The notes: generated from the letters alone by a model not told the origin. A stretch of 56,067 nucleotides of DNA from Streptomyces sp. 1-11 (GCF_007176755.1 NZ_BJTV01000029.1:1-56067); one strand, 5' to 3'; positions 7,579 through 17,015 are shown, counted from the stretch's first letter. Numbers and translations: made by a program.

Positions 7579-9818
7579 TGGTCGGCGTCGTCCTTCTTCG
7601 TCTCGCCCGCGGCGGAGCCGCTGTCGGACGCGTTGTCCTCGCCCTCGATCACCGGAACGAGGGACAGCTTGCCGCGGGAGTCGATCTCGGCGATCTCGAC
7701 CTGGACCTTCTGGCCCACGCCGAGGACGTCCTCGACGTTCTCCACGCGCTTGCCGCCGGCGAGCTTGCGGATCTGCGAGATGTGCAGCAGACCGTCCTTG
7801 CCGGGCAGCAGGGAGACGAACGCGCCGAAGGTGGTCGTCTTGACGACCGTACCGAGGTAGCGCTCCCCGACCTCGGGCATCGTCGGGTTGGCGATGCCGT
7901 TGATCGTGGTGCGGGCGGCCTCGGCGGAGGGGCCGTCGGCGGCGCCGATGTAGATCGTGCCGTCGTCCTCGATGGTGATCTCGGCGCCGGTGTCCTCCTG
8001 GATCTGGTTGATCATCTTGCCCTTGGGGCCGATGACCTCGCCGATCTTGTCGACCGGGATCTTCACGGTGATGATCCGCGGCGCGTTCGGGGACATCTCG
8101 TCCGGCGTGTCGATCGCTTCCATCATCACGTCGAGGATGTGGAGGCGGGCGTCGCGGGCCTGCTTGAGGGCCGCGGCCAGGACGGAGGCGGGGATGCCGT
8201 CCAGCTTGGTGTCGAGCTGGAGGGCGGTCACGAACTCCTTGGTGCCGGCGACCTTGAAGTCCATGTCGCCGAAGGCGTCCTCCGCACCGAGGATGTCGGT
8301 GAGGGTGACGTAGTGCGTCTCGCCGTCGATCTCCTGCGAGATCAGGCCCATGGCGATACCGGCGACGGGGGCCTTCAGCGGCACACCGGCGTTCAGCAGC
8401 GACATGGTGGAGGCGCAGACCGAGCCCATGGACGTCGAGCCGTTGGAGCTCAGCGCCTCGGAGACCTGGCGGATCGCGTAGGGGAACTCCTCGCGCGTCG
8501 GCAGGACCGGGACGAGGGCGCGCTCCGCGAGGGCGCCGTGGCCGATCTCGCGACGCTTCGGGGAGCCGACGCGGCCGGTCTCGCCGGTGGAGTACGGCGG
8601 GAAGTTGTAGTTGTGCATGTAGCGCTTGCGGGTCACCGGGGAGAGGGTGTCCAGCTGCTGCTCCATGCGGAGCATGTTCAGGGTGGTGACGCCCAGGATC
8701 TGGGTCTCGCCACGCTCGAACACCGCGGAGCCGTGCACACGCGGGATGGCCTCGACCTCGGCGGCCAGGGTGCGGATGTCGGTGACACCGCGGCCGTCGA
8801 TGCGCTTCTTCTCCTTGATCACGCGCTCGCGGACCAGCTGCTTGGTGAGCGAGCGGTACGCGGCGGAGATCTCCTTCTCGCGGCCCTCGAACTCCGGCAG
8901 GAGCTTCTCGGCGGCGAGGCCCTTGACGCGGTCCAGCTCGGCCTCGCGCTCCTGCTTGCCGGCGATGGTGAGCGCCTGGGCCAGCTCGGGGCGGACGGCG
9001 GCCGTGAGGGCCTCGAGGACGTCGTCCTGGTGGTCCAGGAAGATCGGGAACTCGGCGGTCGGCTTGGCGGCCTTGGCGGCGAGGTCGGCCTGGGCGCGGC
9101 ACAGGACCTTGATGAAGGGCTTCGCGGCGTCCAGACCGGCGGCGACGACCTCCTCGGTCGGCGCCTCGGCGCCGCCCTCGACCAGCTTGATGGTCTTGTC
9201 GGTGGCCTCGGCCTCGACCATCATGATCGCGACGTCGCCGTCCTCCAGGACGCGGCCGGCGACCACCATGTCGAAGACGGCGTCCTCGAGCTCGGTGTGC
9301 GTCGGGAACGCGACCCACTGGCCGCGGATCAGCGCGACGCGGACGCCGCCGATCGGGCCGGAGAAGGGCAGGCCGGCCAGCTGGGTGGACGCGGAAGCGG
9401 CGTTGATCGCGACGACGTCGTACAGATGGTCGGGGTTGAGCGCCATGATCGTGGCGACGACCTGGATCTCGTTGCGCAGGCCCTTCTTGAAGGACGGGCG
9501 CAGCGGGCGGTCGATCAGGCGGCAGGTGAGGATGGCGTCCTCGGAGGGACGGCCCTCACGGCGGAAGAAGCTGCCGGGGATCTTGCCGGCGGCGTACATC
9601 CGCTCCTCGACGTCCACCGTCAGGGGGAAGAAGTCGAGCTGGTCCTTGGGGTTCTTGGAGGCGGTGGTGGCCGACAGCACCATGGTGTCGTCGTCCAGGT
9701 ACGCCACGGCGGAGCCGGCGGCCTGCTTGGCCAGGCGGCCCGTCTCGAAGCGGATGGTGCGGGTGCCGAAGGCGCCGTTGTCGATGACGGCCTCGGCGTA
9801 GTGGGTCTCGTTCTCCAC
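7575..9818 (-). CDS. pnp: Polyribonucleotide nucleotidyltransferase (PNPase)
   Basis: PNPase is a phosphorolytic 3'-5' exoribonuclease that can also add RNA tails. In Streptomyces it is considered the main poly(A)-type polymerase. The 747-residue product has two RNase PH-like cores (first about 10-240, second about 350-580 with the EALSSNGSTSMGS phosphate-binding segment), a KH domain with the GPKG loop in VIGPKGKMINQIQ, and a C-terminal S1 domain (GTVVKTTTFGAFVSLLPGKDG). The start is GTG at 9818, with GAGGAG nearby. It is downstream of rpsO and coupled to the M16 protease gene. The spacer hairpins suggest RNase III and attenuation control. Confidence 0.97.
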   Translation of the reverse strand: MENETHYAEAVIDNGAFGTRTIRFETGRLAKQAAGSAVAYLDDDTMVLSATTASKNPKDQLDFFPLTVDVEERMYAAGKIPGSFFRREGRPSEDAILTCRLIDRPLRPSFKKGLRNEIQVVATIMALNPDHLYDVVAINAASASTQLAGLPFSGPIGGVRVALIRGQWVAFPTHTELEDAVFDMVVAGRVLEDGDVAIMMVEAEATDKTIKLVEGGAEAPTEEVVAAGLDAAKPFIKVLCRAQADLAAKAAKPTAEFPIFLDHQDDVLEALTAAVRPELAQALTIAGKQEREAELDRVKGLAAEKLLPEFEGREKEISAAYRSLTKQLVRERVIKEKKRIDGRGVTDIRTLAAEVEAIPRVHGSAVFERGETQILGVTTLNMLRMEQQLDTLSPVTRKRYMHNYNFPPYSTGETGRVGSPKRREIGHGALAERALVPVLPTREEFPYAIRQVSEALSSNGSTSMGSVCASTMSLLNAGVPLKAPVAGIAMGLISQEIDGETHYVTLTDILGAEDAFGDMDFKVAGTKEFVTALQLDTKLDGIPASVLAAALKQARDARLHILDVMMEAIDTPDEMSPNAPRIITVKIPVDKIGEVIGPKGKMINQIQEDTGAEITIEDDGTIYIGAADGPSAEAARTTINGIANPTMPEVGERYLGTVVKTTTFGAFVSLLPGKDGLLHISQIRKLAGGKRVENVEDVLGVGQKVQVEIAEIDSRGKLSLVPVIEGEDNASDSGSAAGETKKDDADQ

Positions 9819-9898
9819 TAGCGTTTTCTCCTCGTCTTCGTCCCTGGCCGCCCGTGTGGCGGGGGGACGTTTGTGGAGGGGCGCTCCGTCTGGTGCGG

Positions 9899-9959
9899 GC
9901 CGGTCTTCGATCGAAGCACCCGGGGCTCGTTCCCCCGGGGGCCACTACCGAGGACCGGC
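9899..9959 (-). promoter_or_regulatory. Two-tier hairpin in the rpsO-pnp spacer (likely RNase III site)
   Basis: An outer 11-bp stem (gccggtcttcg at 9899-9909 with cgaggaccggc at 9949-9959, one G-U pair) encloses a second 7-bp stem (cccgggg 9919-9925 with ccccggg 9933-9939). A long, interrupted double strand ahead of pnp is the form of the RNase III-processed leader described for S. coelicolor rpsO-pnp. The rest of the 323-base spacer (9819-10141) holds the rpsO attenuator and a lower-GC stretch at about 10000-10060. It could carry a pnp promoter, but I cannot define one. Confidence 0.65.
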
Positions 9960-10092
9960 GGCGGCGAGGCGCGCTCCTCCTCGTTCTGTTGCGTACGGGT
10001 TGTGCCGTACGTGTTCCGTGTCGTGCGTACTGCGTTGTGCTACCACACTACAAAGCAGGGGTGACAGCGCGCACGTTCCCGCACGTACGGCA

Positions 10093-10132
10093 AAGGGAGC
10101 GGCCCCCGAGTCCTATCGGGAACCGCTCCCTT
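10093..10132 (-). terminator. Terminator/attenuator after rpsO
   Basis: Outer arms aagggagcgg (10093-10102) and ccgctccctt (10123-10132) are perfect 10-bp complements. An inner cccga/tcggg stem stacks below the loop. It begins about nine bases after the rpsO stop. pnp probably receives transcripts that read through it. Confidence 0.7.
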
Positions 10133-10141
10133 CACGGCGTC

Positions 10142-10429
10142 TTACTTGGCGCCCGCCGCACCGCGGCGGATGCCCAGACGGTCGACCAGCGCACGGAAGC
10201 GCTGGATGTCCTTCTTCGCCAGGTACTGCAGCAGGCGACGGCGCTGACCGACCAGGATCAGCAGACCACGGCGGGAGTGGTGGTCGTGCTTGTGGGCCTT
10301 GAGGTGCTCCGTCAGGTCGGAGATCCGACGGGAGAGCATGGCGACCTGGACCTCGGGGGAGCCGGTGTCACCCTCCTTGGTACCGAACTCGGAGATGATC
10401 TGCTTCTTCGTAGCGGCGTCGAGCGACAC
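10142..10429 (-). CDS. rpsO: 30S ribosomal protein S15
   Basis: The 95-residue primary 16S rRNA-binding protein of the small subunit shows the family signatures GDTGSPEVQVAMLSRRI and the HKHDHHSRRGLLILVGQRR core. The start is GTG at 10429, with GAGGAG seven bases upstream. It is the first gene of the leftward rpsO-pnp group and is followed by a strong hairpin. Length is essentially identical to other bacterial S15 proteins. Confidence 0.98.
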   Translation of the reverse strand: MSLDAATKKQIISEFGTKEGDTGSPEVQVAMLSRRISDLTEHLKAHKHDHHSRRGLLILVGQRRRLLQYLAKKDIQRFRALVDRLGIRRGAAGAK

Positions 10430-10709
10430 GCGTACTCCTCATAGTCTTTGAGTGCCATCGAGTGCCCCCGGTCCACTTCTCGGGGGAGCTTCCATGACTC
10501 GGGAGGCGGGGATCCGCTGGGCGCGGCCTCCGGGGCGGCAGGCGATGCCTGCGGTCGCTCCGGGGGTGCGTACACAAACGGCCGTCGGCCAGGATACCAG
10601 GCGGGCGCGGGCCTCTTGTCCCGGCTGCCGGAAGGCGACGGCCCGGGGGGCGGCCGCCACTAGGGTGAGCGTGCTGAGCGCAGTCACGTCGGGAAGGGGT
10701 CGCTTCGGG

Positions 10710-11003
10710 ATGGCGGAGTCGGAAGCGGAGATGAAGGCACGCAAGGAGCGGGAGCGGGACGAGCTGTACGCGCTCGACATCTCGGACGTCGAGTGGCACT
10801 GCGCGCCGGGTACCGAGGAGCACGAGGAGCGGGTCGAGATCGCGTATCTGCCGGCGGGCGCGGTGGCGATGCGCTCCTCCCTCGACCCGGGCACGGTCCT
10901 CAGGTACACGGAGGCGGAGTGGCGGGCCTTCGTCCTGGGCGCCCGCGACGGCGAGTTCGACCTGAAGCCGATGCCGCACAACGGCGGGCTCGCGGCCGGC
11001 TGA
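10710..11003 (+). CDS. DUF397-type small protein
   Basis: This 97-residue soluble protein has a charged helical N-terminus followed by the ERVEIAYLPAGAVAMRSS and LRYTEAEWRAFVLGARDGEFD pattern, which matches DUF397 proteins, a family very common in Streptomyces and often linked to XRE-type regulators. No such regulator is adjacent here. The ATG at 10710 has GGAAGGGG about ten bases upstream. An in-frame ATG at 10731 is an alternative. It is divergent from rpsO and convergent with eccD. Confidence 0.75.
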   Translation: MAESEAEMKARKERERDELYALDISDVEWHCAPGTEEHEERVEIAYLPAGAVAMRSSLDPGTVLRYTEAEWRAFVLGARDGEFDLKPMPHNGGLAAG

Positions 11004-11055
11004 GCGCGGTACGGCGAAGGGCGGCACGCGCGCGGTACGGCGAAGGGCGGCACGC
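11004..11055 (+). repeat. Exact 26-bp tandem duplication
   Basis: Two identical 26-bp copies (11004-11029 and 11030-11055) begin at the base after the stop codon of the preceding gene. Each contains the left arm aagggcggcacgcg of the terminator that follows, so two alternative stems are possible. Confidence 0.9.
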
Positions 11056-11070
11056 GCGCGTGCCGCCCTT
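11043..11070. terminator. Terminator between the DUF397 gene and eccD
   Basis: The 28 bases are fully self-complementary (14-bp arms, practical stem about 12 bp with a four-base loop), followed by TTTTCC on the plus strand. The neighbouring genes converge, so it can act in both directions. A second copy of the left arm lies at 11017-11030. Confidence 0.8.
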
Positions 11071-11097
11071 TTCCTTGCCGTGGGTGCGTCGCGGCCG

Positions 11098-12612
11098 CTA
11101 GCTGGTCATGGCCCGGGCCTGTGCGTAGACGTCGAAGACGGCCAGCGCCAGCGGGATCAGGGTGAGCAGCACGAAGCTCTCGGCGATCTCCAGGAAGCGC
11201 CCCCAGAAGGGGGTGACGCCGCGCCGCGGGGTGATCAGGGCGATCGCGGTGACCAGGGCGATGGCCGCGCCGACCGCCGCGGCGAGCCAGACGCTGCGGA
11301 TGTCCAGGGCGGTGGTGTCGCCCTGGAAGGCGTCGATGACGTAGTCGCGCGGCGGGTTGAGGGCGAGCCCGAGGCCGAGGAAGACGATCGCGGCCAGGCC
11401 GGCGGCCAGGGTGGCGCCGACCTGCTGGGTGTAGCGGAACAGGTGTGCCCGCATCAGCATCGCCACGCCGGTCGCGAGGGCCAGGAGCTGGGCCCAGATG
11501 TCGCTGGAGAAGCCGAGGACGATCGACGCGCCGACCGCGACGAGGGCGCAGCCGCCCACGAGGCCGACGAGGAGTTCGTGGCCGCGGCGGGCCTGGGCGG
11601 CCACCCGCTCGGCGTCCACGGGCTCCTGCGGGGCGGGCTCGCCGCCGCCGTAGCCGCCGCGGGACGGGTTGGGCGGCTCGAAGCCGATGGGCAGCCGGGC
11701 GAAGCGCATGGACAGGCCCGGCAGGAAGGCCAGCGCCACGACGGACAGCGGGGCGCAGATCGCGGCCGTCTCAATGGGCCTCAGCTCGGCGAGGATCGCG
11801 ACGAAGGTGGTGACCAGGCCGACGGCGGAGGCGAAGACGAACGCCACGAAGGGTCCGTCACCGCCCGGCGACACCAGGGTGAGCACCACGGCGGCGACGA
11901 GGACCGCCGCGCAGGCGAGCAGGAACTGCAGCCGTCCGATGCCCTCGCCGCCGGCGATCGGCAGCAGGCCCGAGCCGGCAACGGCGACGTTCGGCAGGGC
12001 GCCGAGTCCGAGCGCGACCGCGGAGCCCCGGTCGTCGTACACGCGCGCGCGTACGCAGGCGATGCCGACGAGCAGGATGCCGGTGACGCCTGCGAGGACG
12101 CCCTGCAGGCTGTGCATGTCGTGCCGGATCTGCGAGCTCCACGCCACGAACGCGAGGAGCGCGGGCAGGATGCCGGCCGCGACCAGGCCGGCGGCCCGGG
12201 TGAGGTCGCCGCTCCACAGGGTGCGGTCGCGGGTGACGGCGGAGGCCACCGCCTCGGAGACGTCGTCGAGGACGGCGGGCGGCAGCGACTCGGCGAACGG
12301 GCGCAGGGTGAGCAGTTCGCCGTCGAGGATGCGCTGCGCGGTGAACGAGCGGGCGCCGTCCAGGACGGTGCCGTCGCGCCGTACGAGGTGGTAGCCGACC
12401 GGCGCGCCCTCCTCGGGGCTCTGCTGGGACAGGCGCAGGATCTCCGGGTACAGGTCGGCGACCGGTACGTCGTCGGGCAGTGCCACGTCGATGCGGCTGT
12501 CGGGCGCCACGATGGTGACCCGGCAGAAGCCGAAACCCATGCCCGCCCCGGAAGGGGCTCCGGTGCCCGGTCCGCCGGTTGCGCCGGCCGGCGCGGAGGC
12601 CGTCATGCTCAC
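11098..12612 (-). CDS. eccD: Type VII secretion integral membrane protein EccD
   Basis: EccD forms the main membrane vestibule of the ESX channel. The 504-residue protein has an N-terminal ubiquitin-like (YukD) domain at about residues 28-105 (CRVTIVAPDSRIDVALP) followed by about eleven membrane helices from residue 135 to the end, split by a polar cytoplasmic loop around residues 305-345. The start is GTG at 12612, preceded by a GAGGGGG site. An ATG six bases downstream is possible. It is divergent from eccC across a 331-bp region, which fits shared control of the core genes. Architecture and length match the EccD family. Confidence 0.92.
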   Translation of the reverse strand: MSMTASAPAGATGGPGTGAPSGAGMGFGFCRVTIVAPDSRIDVALPDDVPVADLYPEILRLSQQSPEEGAPVGYHLVRRDGTVLDGARSFTAQRILDGELLTLRPFAESLPPAVLDDVSEAVASAVTRDRTLWSGDLTRAAGLVAAGILPALLAFVAWSSQIRHDMHSLQGVLAGVTGILLVGIACVRARVYDDRGSAVALGLGALPNVAVAGSGLLPIAGGEGIGRLQFLLACAAVLVAAVVLTLVSPGGDGPFVAFVFASAVGLVTTFVAILAELRPIETAAICAPLSVVALAFLPGLSMRFARLPIGFEPPNPSRGGYGGGEPAPQEPVDAERVAAQARRGHELLVGLVGGCALVAVGASIVLGFSSDIWAQLLALATGVAMLMRAHLFRYTQQVGATLAAGLAAIVFLGLGLALNPPRDYVIDAFQGDTTALDIRSVWLAAAVGAAIALVTAIALITPRRGVTPFWGRFLEIAESFVLLTLIPLALAVFDVYAQARAMTS

Positions 12613-12943
12613 CTGCTGTTCCCCCTCGTCGGTGGTGCGGCAGCCGCGCGGTGCCGCCGCGCACCTTCCGCCCGTAAAGATCCTGTGTAGGTTGAGCCGC
12701 GCCTTCCGTTCCGCCGGCCGACCGCGGGGTCGCGTCCGGGGTTCGCCGGTCGGCGCTCGCTTCGAACCGTTGCGGATTGCCCGGGTTTTCCCGGAACGAT
12801 TCGCAACTGCTCACGCGTCTCACCGGCACCCTACCGCCCGCCGTCGCCCGTGGTTGTCAGTAGGATCGCGCATCGCGGTCGACGTTCGCCTGACACGGGG
12901 CGGCGGACGAAACATCTCGGTCCGGCAAGGGAATTGGTGCGTA
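12613..12943. other. Divergent eccD/eccC intergenic region
   Basis: These 331 bases should hold promoters for both core genes. The only clear element is a TAGGAT hexamer (12861-12866, plus strand) about 78 bases before the eccC start, without a recognisable -35 box. I see no strong hairpin or repeat. Confidence 0.4.
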
Positions 12944-15900
12944 GTGAGCCACATCGTCGTCAAGCGCCCGCCACGGGCACTGCCGAAGGAAGTGCCCACG
13001 GACGAGGTCGTACTGCAGTCGCCGCCGGAGCTTCCGCGCGGGCAGCAGGAAGGCGCGCTGATGCAGCTCCTGCCCATGCTCGGCATGGGCGGGTCCGTGG
13101 TGTTCTTCTTCAACCCCCAGGCCCAGCCGTTCATGAAGATCATGGGCCTGGTGATGGTGGCGTCGACGATCGGCATGGGCATCTCCATGCTCATCCGCTA
13201 CCGGCGCGGCAGCCAGGGGCAGATGGCCGACATGCGCCGCGACTACCTCCGTTACCTGTCGCAGACCCGGCGCGCGGCCCTGGACACCGCGAAGGCGCAG
13301 CGCGACGCCCAGTACTACCTGCACCCTTCACCCGAGCAACTGTGGGCGCTGGTCGCCGAGGGCAGCCGGGTGTGGGAACGGCGCACCGGTGACGAGGACT
13401 TCGGGCAGGTCCGGGTGGGCCTCGGCCCGCAGGCGCTGGCAACTCCCCTGATTCCGCCGCAGACCGCCCCCGTCGACGAGCTGGAGCCGCTGACGGCGGG
13501 CGCCATGCAGCGCTTCCTCGCCACGCACAGCGCCCTCGACGACCTGCCGATGGCGGTGTCCCTGCGGGCCTTCTACCACGTGACGATCAGCGGCGAGCCG
13601 GGCGCCGTGCGCGGCACCGCCCGTGCCGTCGCCGGCTCCCTGGCCGCCCTGCACTCCCCCGAGGACCTGGTCATCGCCGTCGTCACCGGCCGGGAGTCGG
13701 CGCCAGAGTGGGAGTGGGCCAAGTGGCTGCCGCACGCGCAGGCCCCGGGCCTGAGCGACGGCGCCGGCAGCATGCGCCTGATCACCACCAGCCCGGTCGA
13801 TCTGGAGGAACGGCTCGCCTCCCGTCTCCAGGGCCGCCCCCGTTTCCACCCCGGCGGACCGCCGGTCGCCGAGCAGCCGCACGTGGTGGTCGTGCTCGAC
13901 GGCGTCTCGCTGCCGCCCACCTCGCTGCTGGCCGGCCCCGAGGGCCTGCAGGGCGTGACCGTCCTGGAGGTCGTGCCCGGCGACCTCACCATCGGCCGCG
14001 GCGACCTCTCCGTCGTGGCGCACCCCGGGGAACTGCGCCTGGAGTCGGGGCACGGCATGGTCTACGAGGGGACGCCGGACGTCCTGTCGTACGAGGCCGC
14101 CGAGGCCCTGGCCCGCCAGCTCGCGCCGCTGCGGATGGGCTCGGGCGGGGACGACGACGAACCGCTGCTCGCCAACCTGGAGTTCACCGACCTGCTGAAC
14201 CTGGGCGACGCGGCCTCGGTCGACCCCAAGCGGACCTGGCGGCCGCGCTCGCAGTCGGAGCGGCTGCGCGTGCCGATCGGTCTCGGCGAGGACGGCCGGC
14301 CCGTGATGCTCGACCTGAAGGAGGCGGCTCAGGAGGGCATGGGCCCGCACGGCCTGTGCGTCGGTGCGACCGGCTCCGGCAAGTCGGAGCTGCTGCGCAC
14401 GCTGGTGCTCGGCCTCGCGGTGACCCACTCCTCGGAGACGCTGAACTTCGTCCTCGCCGACTTCAAGGGCGGCGCCACCTTCGCCGGCATGGCCCAACTG
14501 CCGCACGTCGCCGCCGTGATCACCAACCTCGCGGACGATCTGACCCTGGTCGACCGCATGGGCGACTCGATCCGCGGCGAGCTCAACCGCCGTCAGGAGA
14601 TGCTCCGCGACGCGGGCAACTACGCGAACATCCACGACTACGAGAAGGCGCGCGCGGCGGGCGCTCCGCTGCAGCCGATCCCGTCGCTCGTCCTGGTGAT
14701 CGACGAGTTCAGCGAACTGCTCACCGCCAAGCCCGACTTCATCGAGATGTTCGTGCAGATCGGCCGCATCGGCCGCTCGCTCGGCGTGCACCTGCTGCTG
14801 GCCTCACAGCGCCTGGAGGAGGGCCGCCTGCGGGGTCTGGAGACGTACCTGTCGTACCGCATCGGCCTGCGGACGTTCTCGGCGGCCGAGTCCCGCGCGG
14901 CGCTGGGCGTCCCGGACGCCTACGAGCTGCCGAACGTGCCGGGTTCCGGTTTCCTGAAGTTCGGCACCGACGAGATGGTCCGCTTCAAGGCGGCGTACGT
15001 CTCCGGTGTGTACCGCACCAGTTCGCAGCAGGCCGCGGCCCTCGGCGGCCCGCTGCCCGTCGACCGCAGGCCGGTGCTGTTCACCGCGGCCGAGGTGCCA
15101 GTGCGGTACGCGCCGGTCCCGCGGCAGCGCCAGGAGACGCCCGAGAAGCAGCAGGACGACGCGCTCGCCGACACCGTGCTCGACGTGATCGTGCGGCGTC
15201 TGGAGGCGCAGGGCCCGGGCGCCCACCAGGTGTGGCTGCCCCCGCTGGACAGCCCGCCGTCGCTGGACGCGCTGCTTCCCGGGCTCGCCCCGGTGCCCGG
15301 CCGCGGCATGACCCAGCCGGGCTACGAGGGCGCGGGCCGGCTCGTCATCCCGGTCGGCCTCGTCGACAAGCCGTACGAGCAGCGGCGCGACCCGCTGTGG
15401 ACGGACTTCGGCGGCGCGGCCGGCCACATGCAGATCATCGGCGGCCCGCAGTCCGGCAAGTCGACGCTGCTGCGCTCGATCATCGCGTCGTTCGCGCTCA
15501 CCCACACCCCCCAGGAAGTGCAGTTCTACGGCCTGGACTTCGGTGGCGGCGGCATGTCCGCGGTGGCCGGCCTGCCGCACGTGGGCGGCGTGGCCTCCCG
15601 GCTGGACCCGGAGAAGGTCCGGCGTACGGCGGCCGAGGTGTACGGCGTGATGACCCGCCGCGAGGAGTACTTCCGGTCCAGCGGGATCTCCTCCATCGCG
15701 GAGTTCCGCTCCCGTCGCGCGCGCGGTGACATCTCGGTGACCGACCAGCCCTGGGGCGACGTCTTCCTGGTCATCGACGGCTGGGGCAACTTCCGCACCG
15801 ACTACGAGGCGCTGGAGCCGCTCGTCCTGGACATCGCCGCGCGCGGTCTGGGCTACGGCATCCACCTCGTCCTCACCGCGTCGCGTTCGATGGAGGTCCG

Positions 15901-16918
15901 CTCCAACCTCAAGGACCACCTGATGAACCGCCTCGAACTGCGGCTCGGCGACCCGATGGACTCCGAGTTCGACCGGAAGGTCGCGGCGAACGTGCCCACC
16001 GGTGTGCCGGGGCGCGGCCAGACCCCGCAGAAGCAGCACTTCATGGCGGCGGTCCCGCGGATCGACGGGCTCTCCTCCGACACGGACCTCGCGGAGGCCA
16101 CGACCGCCCTCGCGGCCGAGGTCACCCGCCACTGGCAGGAACCCGGTGCGCCGGAAGTACGCCTCTTGCCCCGCGAGTTCCCGGCGGCCCAGCTTCCCCC
16201 GGGCGACCGCTTCCCGCAGCGCGGCATCTCCTTCGCGCTGGACGAGGACAACCTCGAGCCGGTGTTCGTGGACTTCGAGCAGGACCCGTTCTTCCTGGTG
16301 TTCGGCGAGAGCGAGTCCGGCAAGTCGAACCTGCTGAAGCTGCTGATCAAGCGCCTCACCGAGCGCTACGACGGCAACACCTGCAAGCTGTTCGTCGTCG
16401 ACAACCGCCGCTCGCTGCTGGGCGTGACCCCGCCGTCCCACCTGGCGGAGTACATCCCCATGTCGAACCAGATGCAGCACCACATGGACGCCCTGGCCGA
16501 CCTGATGCAGCGCCGCACGCCGACGGCCGACGTGACCCCGGAGCAGCTCCGCAACCGGAGCTGGTGGCGGGGGCCCACGGTGTACGTCGTCATCGACGAC
16601 TACGACCTGGTGTCCACGTCGAGCGGCAACCCGCTGTCGGGCCTGACGGAACTGCTCCCGTTCGCCCGCGACGTCGGCGTCCGCTTCATCATCGCCCGCT
16701 CCACCGCGGGCGCGGGCCGCGCCGCCTACGAGTCCTTCATGCAGCGCATCAAGGAACTCGGCGCCCAGGGCGTCGTCCTCGCGGGCGACCCGGCCGAGGG
16801 CGACCTGCTGGGCGGCGTACGGCCGCGCCCGATGCCGGCGGGCCGGGGCATCTTCGTGTCGCGCAAGCGGGGGAAGCCGATGGTGCAGGTGGGCCAGGTC
16901 GCGGACGAGGTGGACTGA
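12944..16918 (+). CDS. eccC: Type VII secretion ATPase EccCa/EccCb (fused, three FtsK-like domains)
   Basis: This 1324-residue membrane-anchored motor recognises ESX substrates and powers export. Two membrane helices (about residues 40-85) precede three FtsK/SpoIIIE ATPase domains with P-loops GATGSGKS (474-481), GGPQSGKS (833-840) and GESESGKS (1121-1128). The Walker B strands are LVLVIDEFSE, VFLVIDGWGN and VYVVIDDYDL, so only the first domain has the Asp-Glu pair. The start is GTG at 12944, beginning SHIVVKRPPRALP. The single-chain arrangement is typical of Streptomyces, whereas several mycobacterial systems split it. It is divergent from eccD. Confidence 0.95.
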   Translation: MSHIVVKRPPRALPKEVPTDEVVLQSPPELPRGQQEGALMQLLPMLGMGGSVVFFFNPQAQPFMKIMGLVMVASTIGMGISMLIRYRRGSQGQMADMRRDYLRYLSQTRRAALDTAKAQRDAQYYLHPSPEQLWALVAEGSRVWERRTGDEDFGQVRVGLGPQALATPLIPPQTAPVDELEPLTAGAMQRFLATHSALDDLPMAVSLRAFYHVTISGEPGAVRGTARAVAGSLAALHSPEDLVIAVVTGRESAPEWEWAKWLPHAQAPGLSDGAGSMRLITTSPVDLEERLASRLQGRPRFHPGGPPVAEQPHVVVVLDGVSLPPTSLLAGPEGLQGVTVLEVVPGDLTIGRGDLSVVAHPGELRLESGHGMVYEGTPDVLSYEAAEALARQLAPLRMGSGGDDDEPLLANLEFTDLLNLGDAASVDPKRTWRPRSQSERLRVPIGLGEDGRPVMLDLKEAAQEGMGPHGLCVGATGSGKSELLRTLVLGLAVTHSSETLNFVLADFKGGATFAGMAQLPHVAAVITNLADDLTLVDRMGDSIRGELNRRQEMLRDAGNYANIHDYEKARAAGAPLQPIPSLVLVIDEFSELLTAKPDFIEMFVQIGRIGRSLGVHLLLASQRLEEGRLRGLETYLSYRIGLRTFSAAESRAALGVPDAYELPNVPGSGFLKFGTDEMVRFKAAYVSGVYRTSSQQAAALGGPLPVDRRPVLFTAAEVPVRYAPVPRQRQETPEKQQDDALADTVLDVIVRRLEAQGPGAHQVWLPPLDSPPSLDALLPGLAPVPGRGMTQPGYEGAGRLVIPVGLVDKPYEQRRDPLWTDFGGAAGHMQIIGGPQSGKSTLLRSIIASFALTHTPQEVQFYGLDFGGGGMSAVAGLPHVGGVASRLDPEKVRRTAAEVYGVMTRREEYFRSSGISSIAEFRSRRARGDISVTDQPWGDVFLVIDGWGNFRTDYEALEPLVLDIAARGLGYGIHLVLTASRSMEVRSNLKDHLMNRLELRLGDPMDSEFDRKVAANVPTGVPGRGQTPQKQHFMAAVPRIDGLSSDTDLAEATTALAAEVTRHWQEPGAPEVRLLPREFPAAQLPPGDRFPQRGISFALDEDNLEPVFVDFEQDPFFLVFGESESGKSNLLKLLIKRLTERYDGNTCKLFVVDNRRSLLGVTPPSHLAEYIPMSNQMQHHMDALADLMQRRTPTADVTPEQLRNRSWWRGPTVYVVIDDYDLVSTSSGNPLSGLTELLPFARDVGVRFIIARSTAGAGRAAYESFMQRIKELGAQGVVLAGDPAEGDLLGGVRPRPMPAGRGIFVSRKRGKPMVQVGQVADEVD

Positions 16919-16962
16919 GCCCGAGGGGCTTGGGAGTCCTCCGTCGGAGAGCCGCGGCCAGC

Positions 16963-16998
16963 GGCACCGGCACCGGCACCGGCACCGGCACCGGCACC
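16963..16998 (+). repeat. Six copies of the hexamer GGCACC
   Basis: Six perfect tandem copies lie 45 bases after the eccC stop, at the point where the coding signal of the headless fragment downstream begins. Such a tract is prone to slippage and may mark the breakpoint of a deletion. Confidence 0.9.
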
Positions 16999-17015
16999 GA
17001 GCGCAGTGTCGTGCT

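Noticed and set aside
12861..12866. TAGGAT as an eccC promoter -10 box
   Set aside because: No -35 element at 16-19 bases upstream, so it is only mentioned as a weak possibility.
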